Shown: in pieces, positions 25,950-34,918 of the stretch
Numbering within the stretch: position 1 is the stretch's first letter
How the letters are laid out: each line of letters opens with the position of its first letter
Assembly: GCA_963665045.2 (NCBI GenBank)
Contig: CAXXJQ010000007.1
Coordinates: forward strand, 56,347 to 120,346
Length of the DNA: 64,000 nt
Reading direction: 5' to 3'
Source of the DNA: JAFGRU01 sp016934985
GTDB taxonomy: Bacteria > Desulfobacterota > Desulfuromonadia > Desulfuromonadales > JAAYDE01
Program-made: the position numbers and the translations under genes
Notes under the pieces: model-generated
What the model saw: only the letters and a program-made list of their open reading frames with translations
Databases searched by the model: none
Told to the model about the DNA's origin: nothing

Positions 25950-27146
25950 ATGACCGCCCACCCTTCGCCACAAAAATCGACCAAAAGCGGCTGGCTTATT
26001 CCCGCCTGCCTCCTGACCGGTATATTTTTTCTCAACTTTTCCGGCCGCATCATTTTCGCGCCCCTTCTTCCGGCCATCGAAAGGGATCTGCAGATCTCCC
26101 ACGGCGCTTCCGGTTCCCTTTTCCTCTCCATGTCTGTCGGTTATTTTCTGTCGCTGCTTGGTTCGGGATATGTGGCGTCCCGCCTGACCCACCGACGCAC
26201 TTTGCTGCTTTCCTCCTTTCTGCTCGGCCTGATCCTGCTCGGCGCCGCCTTGGGGGCTGAAATCTGGCAGCTCCACCTTGGGCTGTTCGCCCTCGGCCTG
26301 GCGGCCGGGATATATCTGCCATCGGGCATTGCCACCCTGACCTCTCTCGCCGGGCCTCAGCAATGGGGTCGGGCCTTGTCCATTCACGAACTGGCCCCCA
26401 ATCTCTCCTTTCTCCTCATCCCGCTGGTAGCCGAATTTCTCATGCTCGTCATCTCGTGGCGAGGGGTTCTGGCAATTTTCGGCCTCGGGTCAATTCTGGC
26501 CGGGGTTATTTTTCTGAAAATCGGCCGGGGAGGCGATTTTCACGGTCAACGCCCAAACCTCATTTCCATGGGAAATCTGATGAGAAAAGGCTCTTTCTGG
26601 GGGATCATGGCTCTCTTCGCTCTCGGGGTCAGTTCAACCATCGGTGTCTTTACCATGCTTCCCGTCTTTCTCGTTGAGGATGCCGGCATGGCCCGTTCTT
26701 CGGCCAATCTCCTGGTTGGTTTCTCACGCGTAGCCACTCTGGCCGCAGTACTCGCCGGAGGATGGGCCAGCGATCGCTTCGGCCCCAGGCGAACCATGGG
26801 TGTGGCCCTCCTTTTGACCGGAGCCCTGACCGCTTGCCTGGGCCTCTTTTACGGACCTTGGAACATTCTGGTCATTTTTCTTCAACCTCTTGTAGCGGTT
26901 TGTTTTTTCCCCGCCGCCTTCGCCGCCATGTCCTCGGTTGTCGCCCAGGAGGCCCGCAACATCATCATTTCTCTGACCGTACCCTTCTCCTTTCTCATCG
27001 GCGGAGGCCTGGTGCCTGCCGCCATCGGCTCCATGGGCGATGCCGGGCACTTCCGATCCGCTTTTTCTTTGACTGGAATCCTCATTACCCTCGGCGGAGT
27101 TTGTGCTCTGATCTTTCTCCCGCAAGAAAAAAATAACACTACATAA
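25950..27146 (+). CDS. MFS transporter
   Basis: 398 residues from ATG 25950; an earlier TTG at 25926 has no ribosome site. Twelve hydrophobic segments in two halves of six, with the loop 2-3 motif of the major facilitator superfamily (GSGYVASRLTHRRTLLLSS) and its repeat in the second half (GGWASDRFGPRRTMGVALLL), plus the segment RALSIHELAPNLSFLLIPLV. The general shape is that of the small-solute or drug antiporter families; the substrate cannot be read. Single gene, with no regulator adjacent and no clear terminator before the copper operon. Confidence 0.88.
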   Translation: MTAHPSPQKSTKSGWLIPACLLTGIFFLNFSGRIIFAPLLPAIERDLQISHGASGSLFLSMSVGYFLSLLGSGYVASRLTHRRTLLLSSFLLGLILLGAALGAEIWQLHLGLFALGLAAGIYLPSGIATLTSLAGPQQWGRALSIHELAPNLSFLLIPLVAEFLMLVISWRGVLAIFGLGSILAGVIFLKIGRGGDFHGQRPNLISMGNLMRKGSFWGIMALFALGVSSTIGVFTMLPVFLVEDAGMARSSANLLVGFSRVATLAAVLAGGWASDRFGPRRTMGVALLLTGALTACLGLFYGPWNILVIFLQPLVAVCFFPAAFAAMSSVVAQEARNIIISLTVPFSFLIGGGLVPAAIGSMGDAGHFRSAFSLTGILITLGGVCALIFLPQEKNNTT

Positions 27147-27280
27147 GCTCGCGACTTCCGTCCCTCGCCAAAACACCGCGCAAAAGAAAGCCTCTTCACT
27201 TTCCGGCCGTCTTTGATTCTGCCCAAACCTGCCGGAAAATTTTGGGCTCAAAAAAAGACTAATTTAGTTATTTATTCCCC

Positions 27281-27309
27281 TTGACACTGATTTGCTTTTG
27301 CTGTTTAAT
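27281..27309 (+). promoter_or_regulatory. Sigma-70 promoter of the csoR-copA operon
   Basis: TTGACA (27281-27286) and TTTAAT (27304-27309) separated by exactly 17 bases, upstream of the CsoR-type repressor gene. Transcription should begin near 27316, directly before the C/G palindrome. Confidence 0.82.
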
Positions 27310-27320
27310 TTAGACATCCC

Positions 27321-27334
27321 CCCCCCATGGGGGG
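27321..27334 (+). promoter_or_regulatory. Candidate CsoR operator palindrome
   Basis: CCCCCCATGGGGGG is a perfect 14-base palindrome immediately after the predicted transcription start. CsoR operators in other bacteria are G-tract/C-tract inverted repeats of this kind, so binding here would block promoter clearance until Cu(I) binds the repressor. Assignment is from pattern and position. Confidence 0.72.
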
Positions 27335-27364
27335 CTGGGTTTTTAAGATGATATGGAGGGAAGG

Positions 27365-27640
27365 ATGGTCCAGGAAAAAATTAAAATCGTTAACCGGCTT
27401 AAAAGTACCGAAGGTCACGTTCGCGGGGTAATCAAGATGGTTGAGGACGGTGCCTACTGCATTGACATAGTCAATCAGATCAATGCGGTTCAAGCAGCCC
27501 TGCAAAAGATCAGCACCCTGGTTCTCGACAAACATCTGCACACCTGCGTGACCACTGCCATCCGGGGCGATGACCCCAGCGAGCGCGAGCGGGTCATCGA
27601 TGAGATTGTTCAAGTTTTTAATGCCAAAGGCAAAATTTAA
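27365..27640 (+). CDS. csoR: CsoR-family copper-sensing transcriptional repressor
   Basis: 91 residues from ATG 27365, which has GGAGG a few bases upstream; an ATG at 27353 adds four residues. All-helical DUF156/CsoR-RcnR family protein: NRLKSTEGHVRGVIKMVEDG at the N-terminus and the metal site Cys32 (AYCID), His57 and Cys61 (DKHLHTCV), the C-H-C set of Cu(I)-binding CsoR proteins (a formaldehyde sensor would lack the second Cys). It represses and, on Cu(I) binding, releases the operon. First gene of the operon, followed 66 bases later by copA. Confidence 0.9.
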   Translation: MVQEKIKIVNRLKSTEGHVRGVIKMVEDGAYCIDIVNQINAVQAALQKISTLVLDKHLHTCVTTAIRGDDPSERERVIDEIVQVFNAKGKI

Positions 27641-27706
27641 AATTTTGGTAATTACTTACCTTGCGGCCGGTAAAGAAATTTTCAACCCCAGCAAAAGAGG
27701 TGTTTT

Positions 27707-30166
27707 ATGGCTGCCCAAAAGCAAATCGCCCTTCCCGTACGGGGAATGCATTGCGCCACTTGTGCGGGCAAGGTTGAAAACAATATTAAGAAGTTAGCCG
27801 GAGTGAGCACTGTTTCAGTCAATTTGAGCACGGAAAAGGCTTCTGTGAGCTACGATCCAACTGTCGCCGCGATCCCGGCCATGGTCGACCGCATTACGGA
27901 GGCAGGCTTCAAGGTACCAAGCGCCACCCTTGAACTTGCCGTTACCGGGATGACATGCTCCAATTGCGCGAAAACTATCGAACGCGCCCTCCTGCAAAAG
28001 GTGCCGGGCATTCTCGAAGCCGGGGTCAACTTTGCCAACGAAAAAGCGACGGTCCGCTATATTTCAAGTGTGGCCTCGCGGGCCGACATGGTCGCCGCCA
28101 TCGAGAGGGCCGGCTACGGGGTGGTTCAGGCCGACTCGGAAGAAGACATGGTGGATGCCGAGAAAAAGGCCCGTGAAGACGAAATTCGTGATCAGACCCA
28201 TAAGTTGTGGATCGGTGTGTTATTCACCCTGCCCCTCTTCATCCTCAGCATGGCACGTGATTTTGGTCTGGTGGGGGTCTGGGCTCACGCGCCCTGGGTC
28301 AATGTTCTCTTCTGGCTGCTGGCCACACCGGTACAGTTTTTTACCGGCTGGGACTATTATGTTGGCGGCTTCAAAAGTCTGCGCAACCGGTCCGCCAACA
28401 TGGATGTCCTGGTAGCCCTCGGTTCTTCGGTGGCCTACTTTTACTCCATTGTCATTACTTTTGGTCTGCTGGGGGGACACGTCTATTTCGAAACCTCGGC
28501 GGCCATCATCACCCTGATTAAAATCGGGAAACTGCTTGAGGTCAGGGCCAAAGGCAAAACCAGTGAAGCCATCAAAGCCCTGATGGGGCTTCAGGCAAAA
28601 ACTGCCCGTATTGAGCGGGACGGGAAAGAGATCGATATTCCCGCCGATCAGGTAAAAGTTGGGGACGTGGTAATTGTCCGCCCCGGGGAAAAAATTCCCG
28701 TGGATGGCACAATCATAGACGGCCAATCCGCCGTGGATGAGGCCTTGCTGACCGGGGAAAGCCTGCCGGTAGACAAAAAGACCGGCGACGAGGTTATCGG
28801 GGCCACCCTCAACAAAGAGGGACGGCTTAAATTTGAAGCCACTAAAGTGGGCAGAGAGACCGCCCTCGCCCAGATCGTTCGCCTGGTGGAAGAGGCCCAG
28901 GGCTCCAAAGCCCCCATCCAGGCGCTTGCCGATAAGGTCGCGGCCGTTTTTGTTCCTGCGATCATTGTCATTGCCGTGCTCACCTTTGCCATCTGGCTGC
29001 TCGCCGGAGCCGGCTTCACCCCTGCCCTTATCCGCCTCATCGCTGTTCTGGTTATTGCCTGCCCCTGCGCCCTCGGCCTGGCCACGCCTACGGCCATCGT
29101 AGTAGGCATGGGCAAGGGAGCAGGTCAGGGAATTCTCTTCAAAAACAGCGCTTCCCTGGAACGCGCTCATGCCCTGCAGGCCGTTGTTCTGGATAAAACC
29201 GGCACCATCACCAGGGGCGAACCGGCGGTTACCGATGTAGTAATCGCGGACGGCCAAACCCCCTCCGAAAACGATGATCCCGAGACCGGCATTCTCCAGT
29301 TGGCAGCCTCTGTTGAACGTGGTTCCGAACACCCTTTGGGCGAAGCCATTGTCCGGGCTGCCGAAGAAAAAGGTTCCAGATTGAGCAATCCTGATGGTTT
29401 CAGGGCCATTGCCGGCCACGGTGTCTCTGCCGAGGTTGACGGGAAAAAAGTGGTGCTCGGCAACCTGAGGCTCATGAAAAACGAAAATATCGCTCTCAAC
29501 GGGCTGGAAACCGAGGCCGAAAGGTTGGAAAAAGAGGCCAAAACCGCCATGTGGATGGCCGTCGACGGCAAGGCGGAAGCTGTGATCGGCATTGCCGACA
29601 CCTTGAAAGAAAGTTCCCGGGAAGCCATCGCCACCCTTAAAACCATGGGTCTGGAGGTGGTCATGATGACCGGGGACAATCAGGCAACAGCCCAAGCCAT
29701 CGCTCGGGAGGTCGGGGTTGACCGCATCCTGGCCGAGGTATTGCCCGCCGACAAAGCAGGCAACCTTGAAAAATTGCAAAAAGAAGGAAAGATCGTGGCT
29801 ATGGTCGGTGACGGCATCAACGATGCTCCGGCCCTGGCCCAGGCCGACGTCGGCATCGCCATCGGCACCGGAGCCGATGTCGCCATGGAGGCTGCCGGCA
29901 TTACCCTGACCAGCGGCGATCTGAGGGGTGTCGCTAAATCCATCCGGCTGAGCCGGGCAACCATGAGAACCATCAAACAGAACCTGTTCTGGGCCTTTGC
30001 CTACAACGTCATCCTCATTCCGGTTGCCGCCGGAGCACTGGCCGTCATACCCGACATGACCATCTGGCTGCGTGAACTTCACCCCATCGCCGCAGCCTTT
30101 GCCATGGCTTTCAGCTCAGTGACGGTCGTCAGCAACAGCCTGCGGCTGCGCCGGGCCAGAGTATAA
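27707..30166 (+). CDS. copA: Cu(I)-exporting P1B-type ATPase
   Basis: 819 residues, AAAGAGGTG upstream. Two N-terminal heavy-metal-associated domains with GMHCATC (13-19) and GMTCSNC (about 83-89), eight membrane helices, actuator loop LLTGESLPVDKK, the CPC transport site VIACPCALGLATPTA near residue 452, phosphorylation site LDKTGTITRGEPAV near 496, nucleotide-binding SEHPLGEAI (conserved HP), and hinge MVGDGINDAPALAQAD near 700. The CPC-ALGLATP context is the class 1B-1 copper signature. Exports Cu(I) to the periplasm with ATP hydrolysis. Controlled with csoR from the promoter at 27281. Confidence 0.95.
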   Translation: MAAQKQIALPVRGMHCATCAGKVENNIKKLAGVSTVSVNLSTEKASVSYDPTVAAIPAMVDRITEAGFKVPSATLELAVTGMTCSNCAKTIERALLQKVPGILEAGVNFANEKATVRYISSVASRADMVAAIERAGYGVVQADSEEDMVDAEKKAREDEIRDQTHKLWIGVLFTLPLFILSMARDFGLVGVWAHAPWVNVLFWLLATPVQFFTGWDYYVGGFKSLRNRSANMDVLVALGSSVAYFYSIVITFGLLGGHVYFETSAAIITLIKIGKLLEVRAKGKTSEAIKALMGLQAKTARIERDGKEIDIPADQVKVGDVVIVRPGEKIPVDGTIIDGQSAVDEALLTGESLPVDKKTGDEVIGATLNKEGRLKFEATKVGRETALAQIVRLVEEAQGSKAPIQALADKVAAVFVPAIIVIAVLTFAIWLLAGAGFTPALIRLIAVLVIACPCALGLATPTAIVVGMGKGAGQGILFKNSASLERAHALQAVVLDKTGTITRGEPAVTDVVIADGQTPSENDDPETGILQLAASVERGSEHPLGEAIVRAAEEKGSRLSNPDGFRAIAGHGVSAEVDGKKVVLGNLRLMKNENIALNGLETEAERLEKEAKTAMWMAVDGKAEAVIGIADTLKESSREAIATLKTMGLEVVMMTGDNQATAQAIAREVGVDRILAEVLPADKAGNLEKLQKEGKIVAMVGDGINDAPALAQADVGIAIGTGADVAMEAAGITLTSGDLRGVAKSIRLSRATMRTIKQNLFWAFAYNVILIPVAAGALAVIPDMTIWLRELHPIAAAFAMAFSSVTVVSNSLRLRRARV

Positions 30167-30211
30167 AAGTTTCACAAAAAGCGGGATAACTTCCCGTGGG
30201 AAGGAGGCAAC

Positions 30212-30439
30212 ATGCATAAAGATCCTGTTTGCGGTATGGAGGTCAGCGAGGAAAAAGCCGGGCATCTGGTTCATCTCGACCATGAAACCTTCTATTTCTG
30301 TTCAGAAAAATGCAAGGAATCTTTTGAGGAAAAAGCCGGTTTGAAAACTGCGAAAAAAGGTTTTTTTAAAAGATTTCTCGACAGATTGGCAGATGAAAAC
30401 CGCAAAACCTACGGGAACACCAAACCCAAATGCCACTAG
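30212..30439 (+). CDS. YHS domain protein
   Basis: 75 residues, AAGGAGG eight bases upstream. Residues 1-45 are a YHS metal-binding domain (DPVCGMEVSEEKAG, then FYFCSEKCKESFEEKAG), the small Cys motif often fused to or encoded beside copper ATPases and thought to bind or hand over metal. The C-terminal 30 residues are basic with one further Cys near the end. Cytoplasmic, no signal peptide. Lies 45 bases after copA. Confidence 0.85.
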   Translation: MHKDPVCGMEVSEEKAGHLVHLDHETFYFCSEKCKESFEEKAGLKTAKKGFFKRFLDRLADENRKTYGNTKPKCH

Positions 30440-30498
30440 GCTTTTAAAGTAAACTCAACCCAATCATTAAAAACAAGCTTACGGAAAAGGAGATCGAT

Positions 30499-30672
30499 AT
30501 GTGGAGTGGACACATGGTAGCAGGCGGAGGATATGAGGGATTTATGTTTTTCCCGTTCATATCCGGAATTCTTTGGATCGTGTTTGTCATTTATCTTCTA
30601 TTCCTTGGTGTACGGCTGGTCAAAGCCGTTGAAAAAATCGCCGAAAAGATGGAAAACCCGAAACAACCATAA
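30499..30672 (+). CDS. Small single-pass membrane protein in metal operon
   Basis: 57 residues, start supported by AAAGGAG with six bases spacing. It begins MWSGHMVAGGGYEGFMFFPF, with Met and His residues that could contact metal, then one membrane helix (ISGILWIVFVIYLLFLGVRL) and an amphipathic basic/acidic tail (KAVEKIAEKMENPKQP). No family recognised. Position between the YHS protein and the secreted OB-like protein suggests a helper in metal efflux. Confidence 0.7.
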   Translation: MWSGHMVAGGGYEGFMFFPFISGILWIVFVIYLLFLGVRLVKAVEKIAEKMENPKQP

Positions 30673-30691
30673 ATCAGCAACGGAGGGAAAA

Positions 30692-31210
30692 ATGAAAACC
30701 ACACTGATTTCCTTATTTATTCTGCTTCTCACGGGATTCTGGGCGTTGAGCGCTGTCGCCCATAACCATGGCATGATGTGGAGAGGAAGCGGCGGATGGG
30801 GCCCCATGGGCGGCTACTGCCAAATGTATGATCACGCCGCCCTTGAAACCTTCAAGGGTGAAATTGCCAGCATTGACACCTTTACCCCGAGGAACGGCAT
30901 GTCGCAGGGCGTCCATCTGATTTTGAAAACCGAAAAAGAGAATTTCTCCGTTCATCTGGGTCCGGCATGGTATATCGAAAACCAGGATGTCAAGCTGCAG
31001 CCCGGCGACCCGGTCGAGGTTACCGGTTCACTCATCAATTTCGAAACCTATTCCCATATGGGCTGGAAAACTTCCAACCCGGAGCAAGGAAAAATTCCGT
31101 TCAACAGAGATAAAGCCATCATGGCCAATGAGGTCAAAAAAGGGGACAACATCCTCAAGCTGCGCGATGAAAACGGCTTTCCCTACTGGAGCGGCTGGAG
31201 AAGAAGGTAA
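30692..31210 (+). CDS. Secreted OB-fold-like protein in metal operon
   Basis: 172 residues from ATG 30692 with GGAGGG seven bases upstream; the longer open frame from 30533 overlaps the previous gene and lacks a ribosome site. Signal peptide LISLFILLLTGFWALSAVAH, then a His/Met-rich start (NHGMMWRG, MGGYCQMYDH) and a beta-rich domain (FSVHLGPAWYIENQDVKLQP, then GDPVEVTGS and KKGDNILKLRDENG) that resembles OB-fold-type periplasmic proteins. It could be a periplasmic metal-binding accessory of CopA or of the next ATPase. Ends six bases before the next ATG. Confidence 0.72.
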   Translation: MKTTLISLFILLLTGFWALSAVAHNHGMMWRGSGGWGPMGGYCQMYDHAALETFKGEIASIDTFTPRNGMSQGVHLILKTEKENFSVHLGPAWYIENQDVKLQPGDPVEVTGSLINFETYSHMGWKTSNPEQGKIPFNRDKAIMANEVKKGDNILKLRDENGFPYWSGWRRR

Positions 31211-31216
31211 GGTGTA

Positions 31217-33388
31217 ATGGGTTCCAAAACATCCTTTAAAATAACCGGCCTTTGCTGCGGCGAAGAAGTGGCGACCCTCAAGAAGGCCGTCGCCAGCCGG
31301 GATGGCATACTGGAGCTGGATTTCGATATTCTCAACAACCGCATGATTGCCTCTTACGATCCCGGCCGGATCACTCCGCAAGGCATTATAAGCGCCATCG
31401 CCGAAACCGGCATGAAAGCCCAACCCTGGGACGGAGGAAAGGCCCCGGAGCCTCAGGAATCCTTATGGCAGCGCCATAGCCGTCTTATTATGGTTATCAT
31501 CAGCGGCCTCTTTCTGCTCAGCGGCTTTTTAAGCCACTGGATTTTACATGGCAGCCTGGTGGAAGCGTTGAATGCCGGGGACGGTCAGAAGGCCCATGCC
31601 CTCCCCCTTATCAGCCTCATTTTCTATTCCGGTGCGGTCATCAGCGGCGCATGGTTCGTCATTCCCAAAGCCATCTTCGCCGCCCGCAGGCTGCGTCCTG
31701 ATATGAATTTTCTCATGACCCTTGCTGTCATCGGAGCCATGCTCATCGGGGAATGGTTCGAGGCCGCCTCGGTGGCCTTCCTCTTTGCCCTGGCCCTGCT
31801 CCTGGAACATTGGAGCGTCGGCCGCGCCCGGCGGGCCATCAGTGCTCTCATGGCCCTGACCCCGAACACGGCCCGCTATATCTGCCCCAATGACGGCGAC
31901 ATCATGGAAAAACCGGTCGAGAGCGTTCCGCTCGGAGTGACTGCACTGGTCCGTCCGGGAGAAAAAATCCCCCTTGACGGCATCGTTTTAAAAGGTTTTT
32001 CCGCTGTCAACCAGGCCCCCATCACCGGCGAGTCCATTCCCGTGGAGAAAGAGCCCGGAGACGAATTGTTCGCAGGCACCATTAACGGCGACGGCGCCCT
32101 GGAATTTGAGGTCACCCGCCCGGCAGACGATACGGTTTTGGCGAGAATCATCCATCTGGTCCAGGATGCCCAGGCCAGGCGGGCTCCCAGCGAACAATGG
32201 GTGGAAAAATTCGCCCGCCGCTACACCCCCGCCATGATTCTTCTGGCCCTGGGTGTTGCCCTCCTGCCACCGTTGTTTCTGGCCGGCGGCTGGATCGATT
32301 GGTTCTATCGGGCCCTGGTCATTCTTGTCATTGCCTGTCCCTGTGCGCTGGTCATCTCCACGCCGGTCAGCGTGGTTTCAAGTTTAACAGCCGCTGCCCG
32401 CAACGGCGTACTGATCAAAGGAGGCATGTATCTGGAAGCGGCTGGCCGCATCCGCGCCCTGGCCCTCGATAAAACCGGCACCCTCACCAGGGGAGAGCCG
32501 GAGGTCCAGCACATTGTTCCCTTTCACGACCATAGCGAAGCCGAAATTCTGGCCAGGGCCGCCGCTCTGGAAACCCACAGTGACCACCCGCTGGCACGGG
32601 CCATCCTCCACAAAGCTTCCCAGGAGGGGTTTATCTCCCCCCTTAAGGCAGAAAACTTTCAGGTGTTTAGAGGCAAGGGAGCCCAAGCCGACATGGACGG
32701 CCGCCGTTTCTGGATCGGCAGCCACCGCTTTATGGAAGAAGTGGGTGAAGAAACCCCGGAGGTCCATGAAAAAGCGGAAACCATGGAGGATGCCGGTCAT
32801 TCCGTGGTGGCCCTCGGGCACGAGGAGCATGTCTGCGGGCTTATCAGCATCGCCGACGGCTTGCGGGACGAATCCCGGGGGCTGGTGGATGACCTGCATA
32901 ATCTTGGCATCCGCCCGATCATGATGCTAACCGGCGACAATGCCACTACAGCCCGGGCCGTGGCTGAACTGGCAGGCGTGGATGAATATCGCGCCGAACT
33001 TCTTCCCGAGGACAAGGTGGAGGCCGTGGCTGAACTGACCAGGGAACACGGGCAGGTCGCCATGGTGGGTGACGGGGTCAATGATGCGCCGGCCATGGCA
33101 GCCGCCACCTTCGGAATCGCCATGGGCGCCATGGGAGCGGATGCCGCCATTGAAACGGCGGATATCGCCCTCATGGCAGATGACCTGTCCAAAATTCCCT
33201 GGCTTGTCCGCCACTCACGCCGGACGTTGAAAATCATCCAACAGAATATTGGCTTTGCCCTTGGGGTGAAATTGATTTTTTTGGCTTTTGCTTTCCTGGG
33301 GGACGTATCCCTGTGGCTTGCCATTGCCGCCGACATGGGGGCTTCCCTGTTGGTTGTTTCCAATGGGCTCAGGCTGCTTAAAAAATAG
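31217..33388 (+). CDS. Zn/Cd/Pb-type P1B ATPase
   Basis: 723 residues. N-terminal HMA-like domain with FKITGLCCGEEVATLKKAV, a CC-x-E variant instead of CxxC; CCxxE motifs occur in plant and bacterial zinc ATPases. Transport site VIACPCALVISTPVSVV near 373, TGESIPVEKE, phosphorylation site ALDKTGTLTRGE near 417, DHPLARAI, hinge MVGDGVNDAPAMAAA. The C-terminal helices carry the Lys (LGVKLIFLAFAFLGD) and Asp (AIAADMGASLLVVSNGLRL) that mark class 1B-2 Zn(II)/Cd(II)/Pb(II) pumps. Being in the csoR operon, copper control of a zinc-type exporter is implied, or the operon is a broader metal-stress unit. Confidence 0.9.
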   Translation: MGSKTSFKITGLCCGEEVATLKKAVASRDGILELDFDILNNRMIASYDPGRITPQGIISAIAETGMKAQPWDGGKAPEPQESLWQRHSRLIMVIISGLFLLSGFLSHWILHGSLVEALNAGDGQKAHALPLISLIFYSGAVISGAWFVIPKAIFAARRLRPDMNFLMTLAVIGAMLIGEWFEAASVAFLFALALLLEHWSVGRARRAISALMALTPNTARYICPNDGDIMEKPVESVPLGVTALVRPGEKIPLDGIVLKGFSAVNQAPITGESIPVEKEPGDELFAGTINGDGALEFEVTRPADDTVLARIIHLVQDAQARRAPSEQWVEKFARRYTPAMILLALGVALLPPLFLAGGWIDWFYRALVILVIACPCALVISTPVSVVSSLTAAARNGVLIKGGMYLEAAGRIRALALDKTGTLTRGEPEVQHIVPFHDHSEAEILARAAALETHSDHPLARAILHKASQEGFISPLKAENFQVFRGKGAQADMDGRRFWIGSHRFMEEVGEETPEVHEKAETMEDAGHSVVALGHEEHVCGLISIADGLRDESRGLVDDLHNLGIRPIMMLTGDNATTARAVAELAGVDEYRAELLPEDKVEAVAELTREHGQVAMVGDGVNDAPAMAAATFGIAMGAMGADAAIETADIALMADDLSKIPWLVRHSRRTLKIIQQNIGFALGVKLIFLAFAFLGDVSLWLAIAADMGASLLVVSNGLRLLKK

Positions 33389-33447
33389 CGTCGTCTTCGA
33401 TAGGCTACATCTGAGGTGGATAAATATCGGAGGGGGAAATGCAGGAG

Positions 33448-34545
33448 TTAAGCGCAGACAAAGCGGTTGCGGCCCTGTTGTTTGGCCAGGTAGAGGGCCT
33501 CATCCGCGGCACGGACAAGCTCCTTGGCGGTTTTTCCCGAAGATGGCATAAGGGAAGCAACACCAAGGCTGAGGGTAACAACCGGAGCAATTTCTGAAGC
33601 GGCATGGGGCAATCCCAGTGTTTCAACTTCCCGGCGGACCTTTTCAGCAAGGACGATCGCGCCCTCCACCGGAGTATCGGGAAGCAGCAGGACAAACTCC
33701 TCCCCGCCGTAACGGGCCGCCAGATCAGCAGGACGTTTGACACATGCGCCAAGAGCCTTCGCCACCTGACAAAGGCAATCGTCCCCCTCTTGGTGGCCAT
33801 AGAAATCATTATACCTCTTGAAAAAATCGATATCACACAAAACCAGAGACAGCGACTTCCCATCCCGGAACATTCTTTTCCATTCCCTGTCCAGATTGTC
33901 ATCAAAGCAACGCCGATTGAAAAGCTGCGTCAAGCCATCAATACAAGCCAGCCTCTCCAGTTCATTATTGGCTTTTTCCAGGGCCAGTTCCGCACATTTA
34001 CGGCTGGTGATATTTTGAAAACGAGCAACAGCTCCCGGCGAGCCATCGATGGTCACCAGCGGTAGGGTTGAAACAACAAAGTGCTCGGTTTTCCCGGCTG
34101 AACAGCGGCGTTCCATGTCATTTTCCAGCGCCACTCCTTTTTCCAGCATGGCCATAAACTGCACGATGAATTTTCGATTGAGAATACCCTTCAACAAACC
34201 GGAAATTTCCCTGCCTATCACCTCGTCTTCGCTTTTGTTCAAAAACCTCAACATGGCATCATTGGCGCGCACTACCAGGTGATCATCACGCACCACGCAG
34301 GTCGCATCCGAAGCAACGGAAAAAACCCGCCCCAACTCCATGGCAAGCATTTCGCCTTCGAGAAGCTTCCGGTTGGTTTCCCCCAGGACCATCTCAAGCC
34401 CTTCCTGAGCCTGACTCAAACCCCGACAAAAATCACGAAGTTCGGCATTTTCTTTTTCCAGTTCCACAATCGTTCTTCGCAAAGAGGTATACTCTTCTAC
34501 TGAAAAAGAAATGCCACTGGAAATTTTTGCCACCGCGGGATTCAT
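33448..34545 (-). CDS. PAS-GGDEF diguanylate cyclase
   Basis: 365 residues, no membrane helix. N-terminal coiled coil (about 15-65, heptad-like LEKENAELRDFCRGLSQAQE), a PAS domain (about 70-190, ending GAVARFQNITSRKCAE), then a GGDEF domain with signature RYGGEEF near residue 277. The product-inhibition I-site RPAD sits five residues before it, and substrate-binding DGLTQLFNRR and DIDFFKRYND are present, so it should make c-di-GMP and be feedback-inhibited. Soluble and PAS-gated. Convergent with the metal operon (59 bases between the stops). The window also holds a GEMM riboswitch, a possible reader of this signal, 20 kb away. Confidence 0.92.
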   Translation of the reverse strand: MNPAVAKISSGISFSVEEYTSLRRTIVELEKENAELRDFCRGLSQAQEGLEMVLGETNRKLLEGEMLAMELGRVFSVASDATCVVRDDHLVVRANDAMLRFLNKSEDEVIGREISGLLKGILNRKFIVQFMAMLEKGVALENDMERRCSAGKTEHFVVSTLPLVTIDGSPGAVARFQNITSRKCAELALEKANNELERLACIDGLTQLFNRRCFDDNLDREWKRMFRDGKSLSLVLCDIDFFKRYNDFYGHQEGDDCLCQVAKALGACVKRPADLAARYGGEEFVLLLPDTPVEGAIVLAEKVRREVETLGLPHAASEIAPVVTLSLGVASLMPSSGKTAKELVRAADEALYLAKQQGRNRFVCA

Positions 34546-34802
34546 TGTGCCCGACCTCGAGAGGATAATTAAAACATTGCCAAACAGAACCTAAATGTTT
34601 ACAAATTAAAGCAAATTTAAGGCCAAAATCAAAATTTTTTAACTTTTTCCCATTTGATTAATAAACTTTTTCCCAGCCCCATGCTAAACTCAAAAGTCAA
34701 ACATCCCGGGCCGGGGAAATTTTCTAAAAAATTTTTGGTGATGATTTTTAAAACCTTTTTCTAAAAAATACTTTTGGTTAAAAAGAGAATAAAAACCGTT
34801 TT

Positions 34803-34831
34803 TTGACATATAGATAATAGTCGCATAGAAT
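34803..34831 (+). promoter_or_regulatory. Sigma-70 promoter of the liv/acyl-CoA ligase operon
   Basis: TTGACA (34803-34808), 17-base spacer, TAGAAT (34826-34831), placing the start of transcription near 34838, about 80 bases before livG. The rest of the 34546-34918 gap is AT-rich and shows nothing else. Confidence 0.75.
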
Positions 34832-34918
34832 CCAAACACCCCAACCTTACTGGATATTCCATTGACATTCAGGAACGATTCTTTATACTGCCGTTCTAAA
34901 TTGATCTAAGGTTTTTTT

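Noticed and set aside
28220..30082. 620-codon open frame antisense to copA
   Set aside because: Composition-driven shadow of the GC-rich copA gene; the sense strand has all P1B ATPase motifs and the antisense product has none.
30533..30691. Upstream extension of the secreted OB-like protein
   Set aside because: It overlaps the 57-residue gene in another frame and lacks a signal peptide; ATG 30692 has both a ribosome site and a signal peptide.
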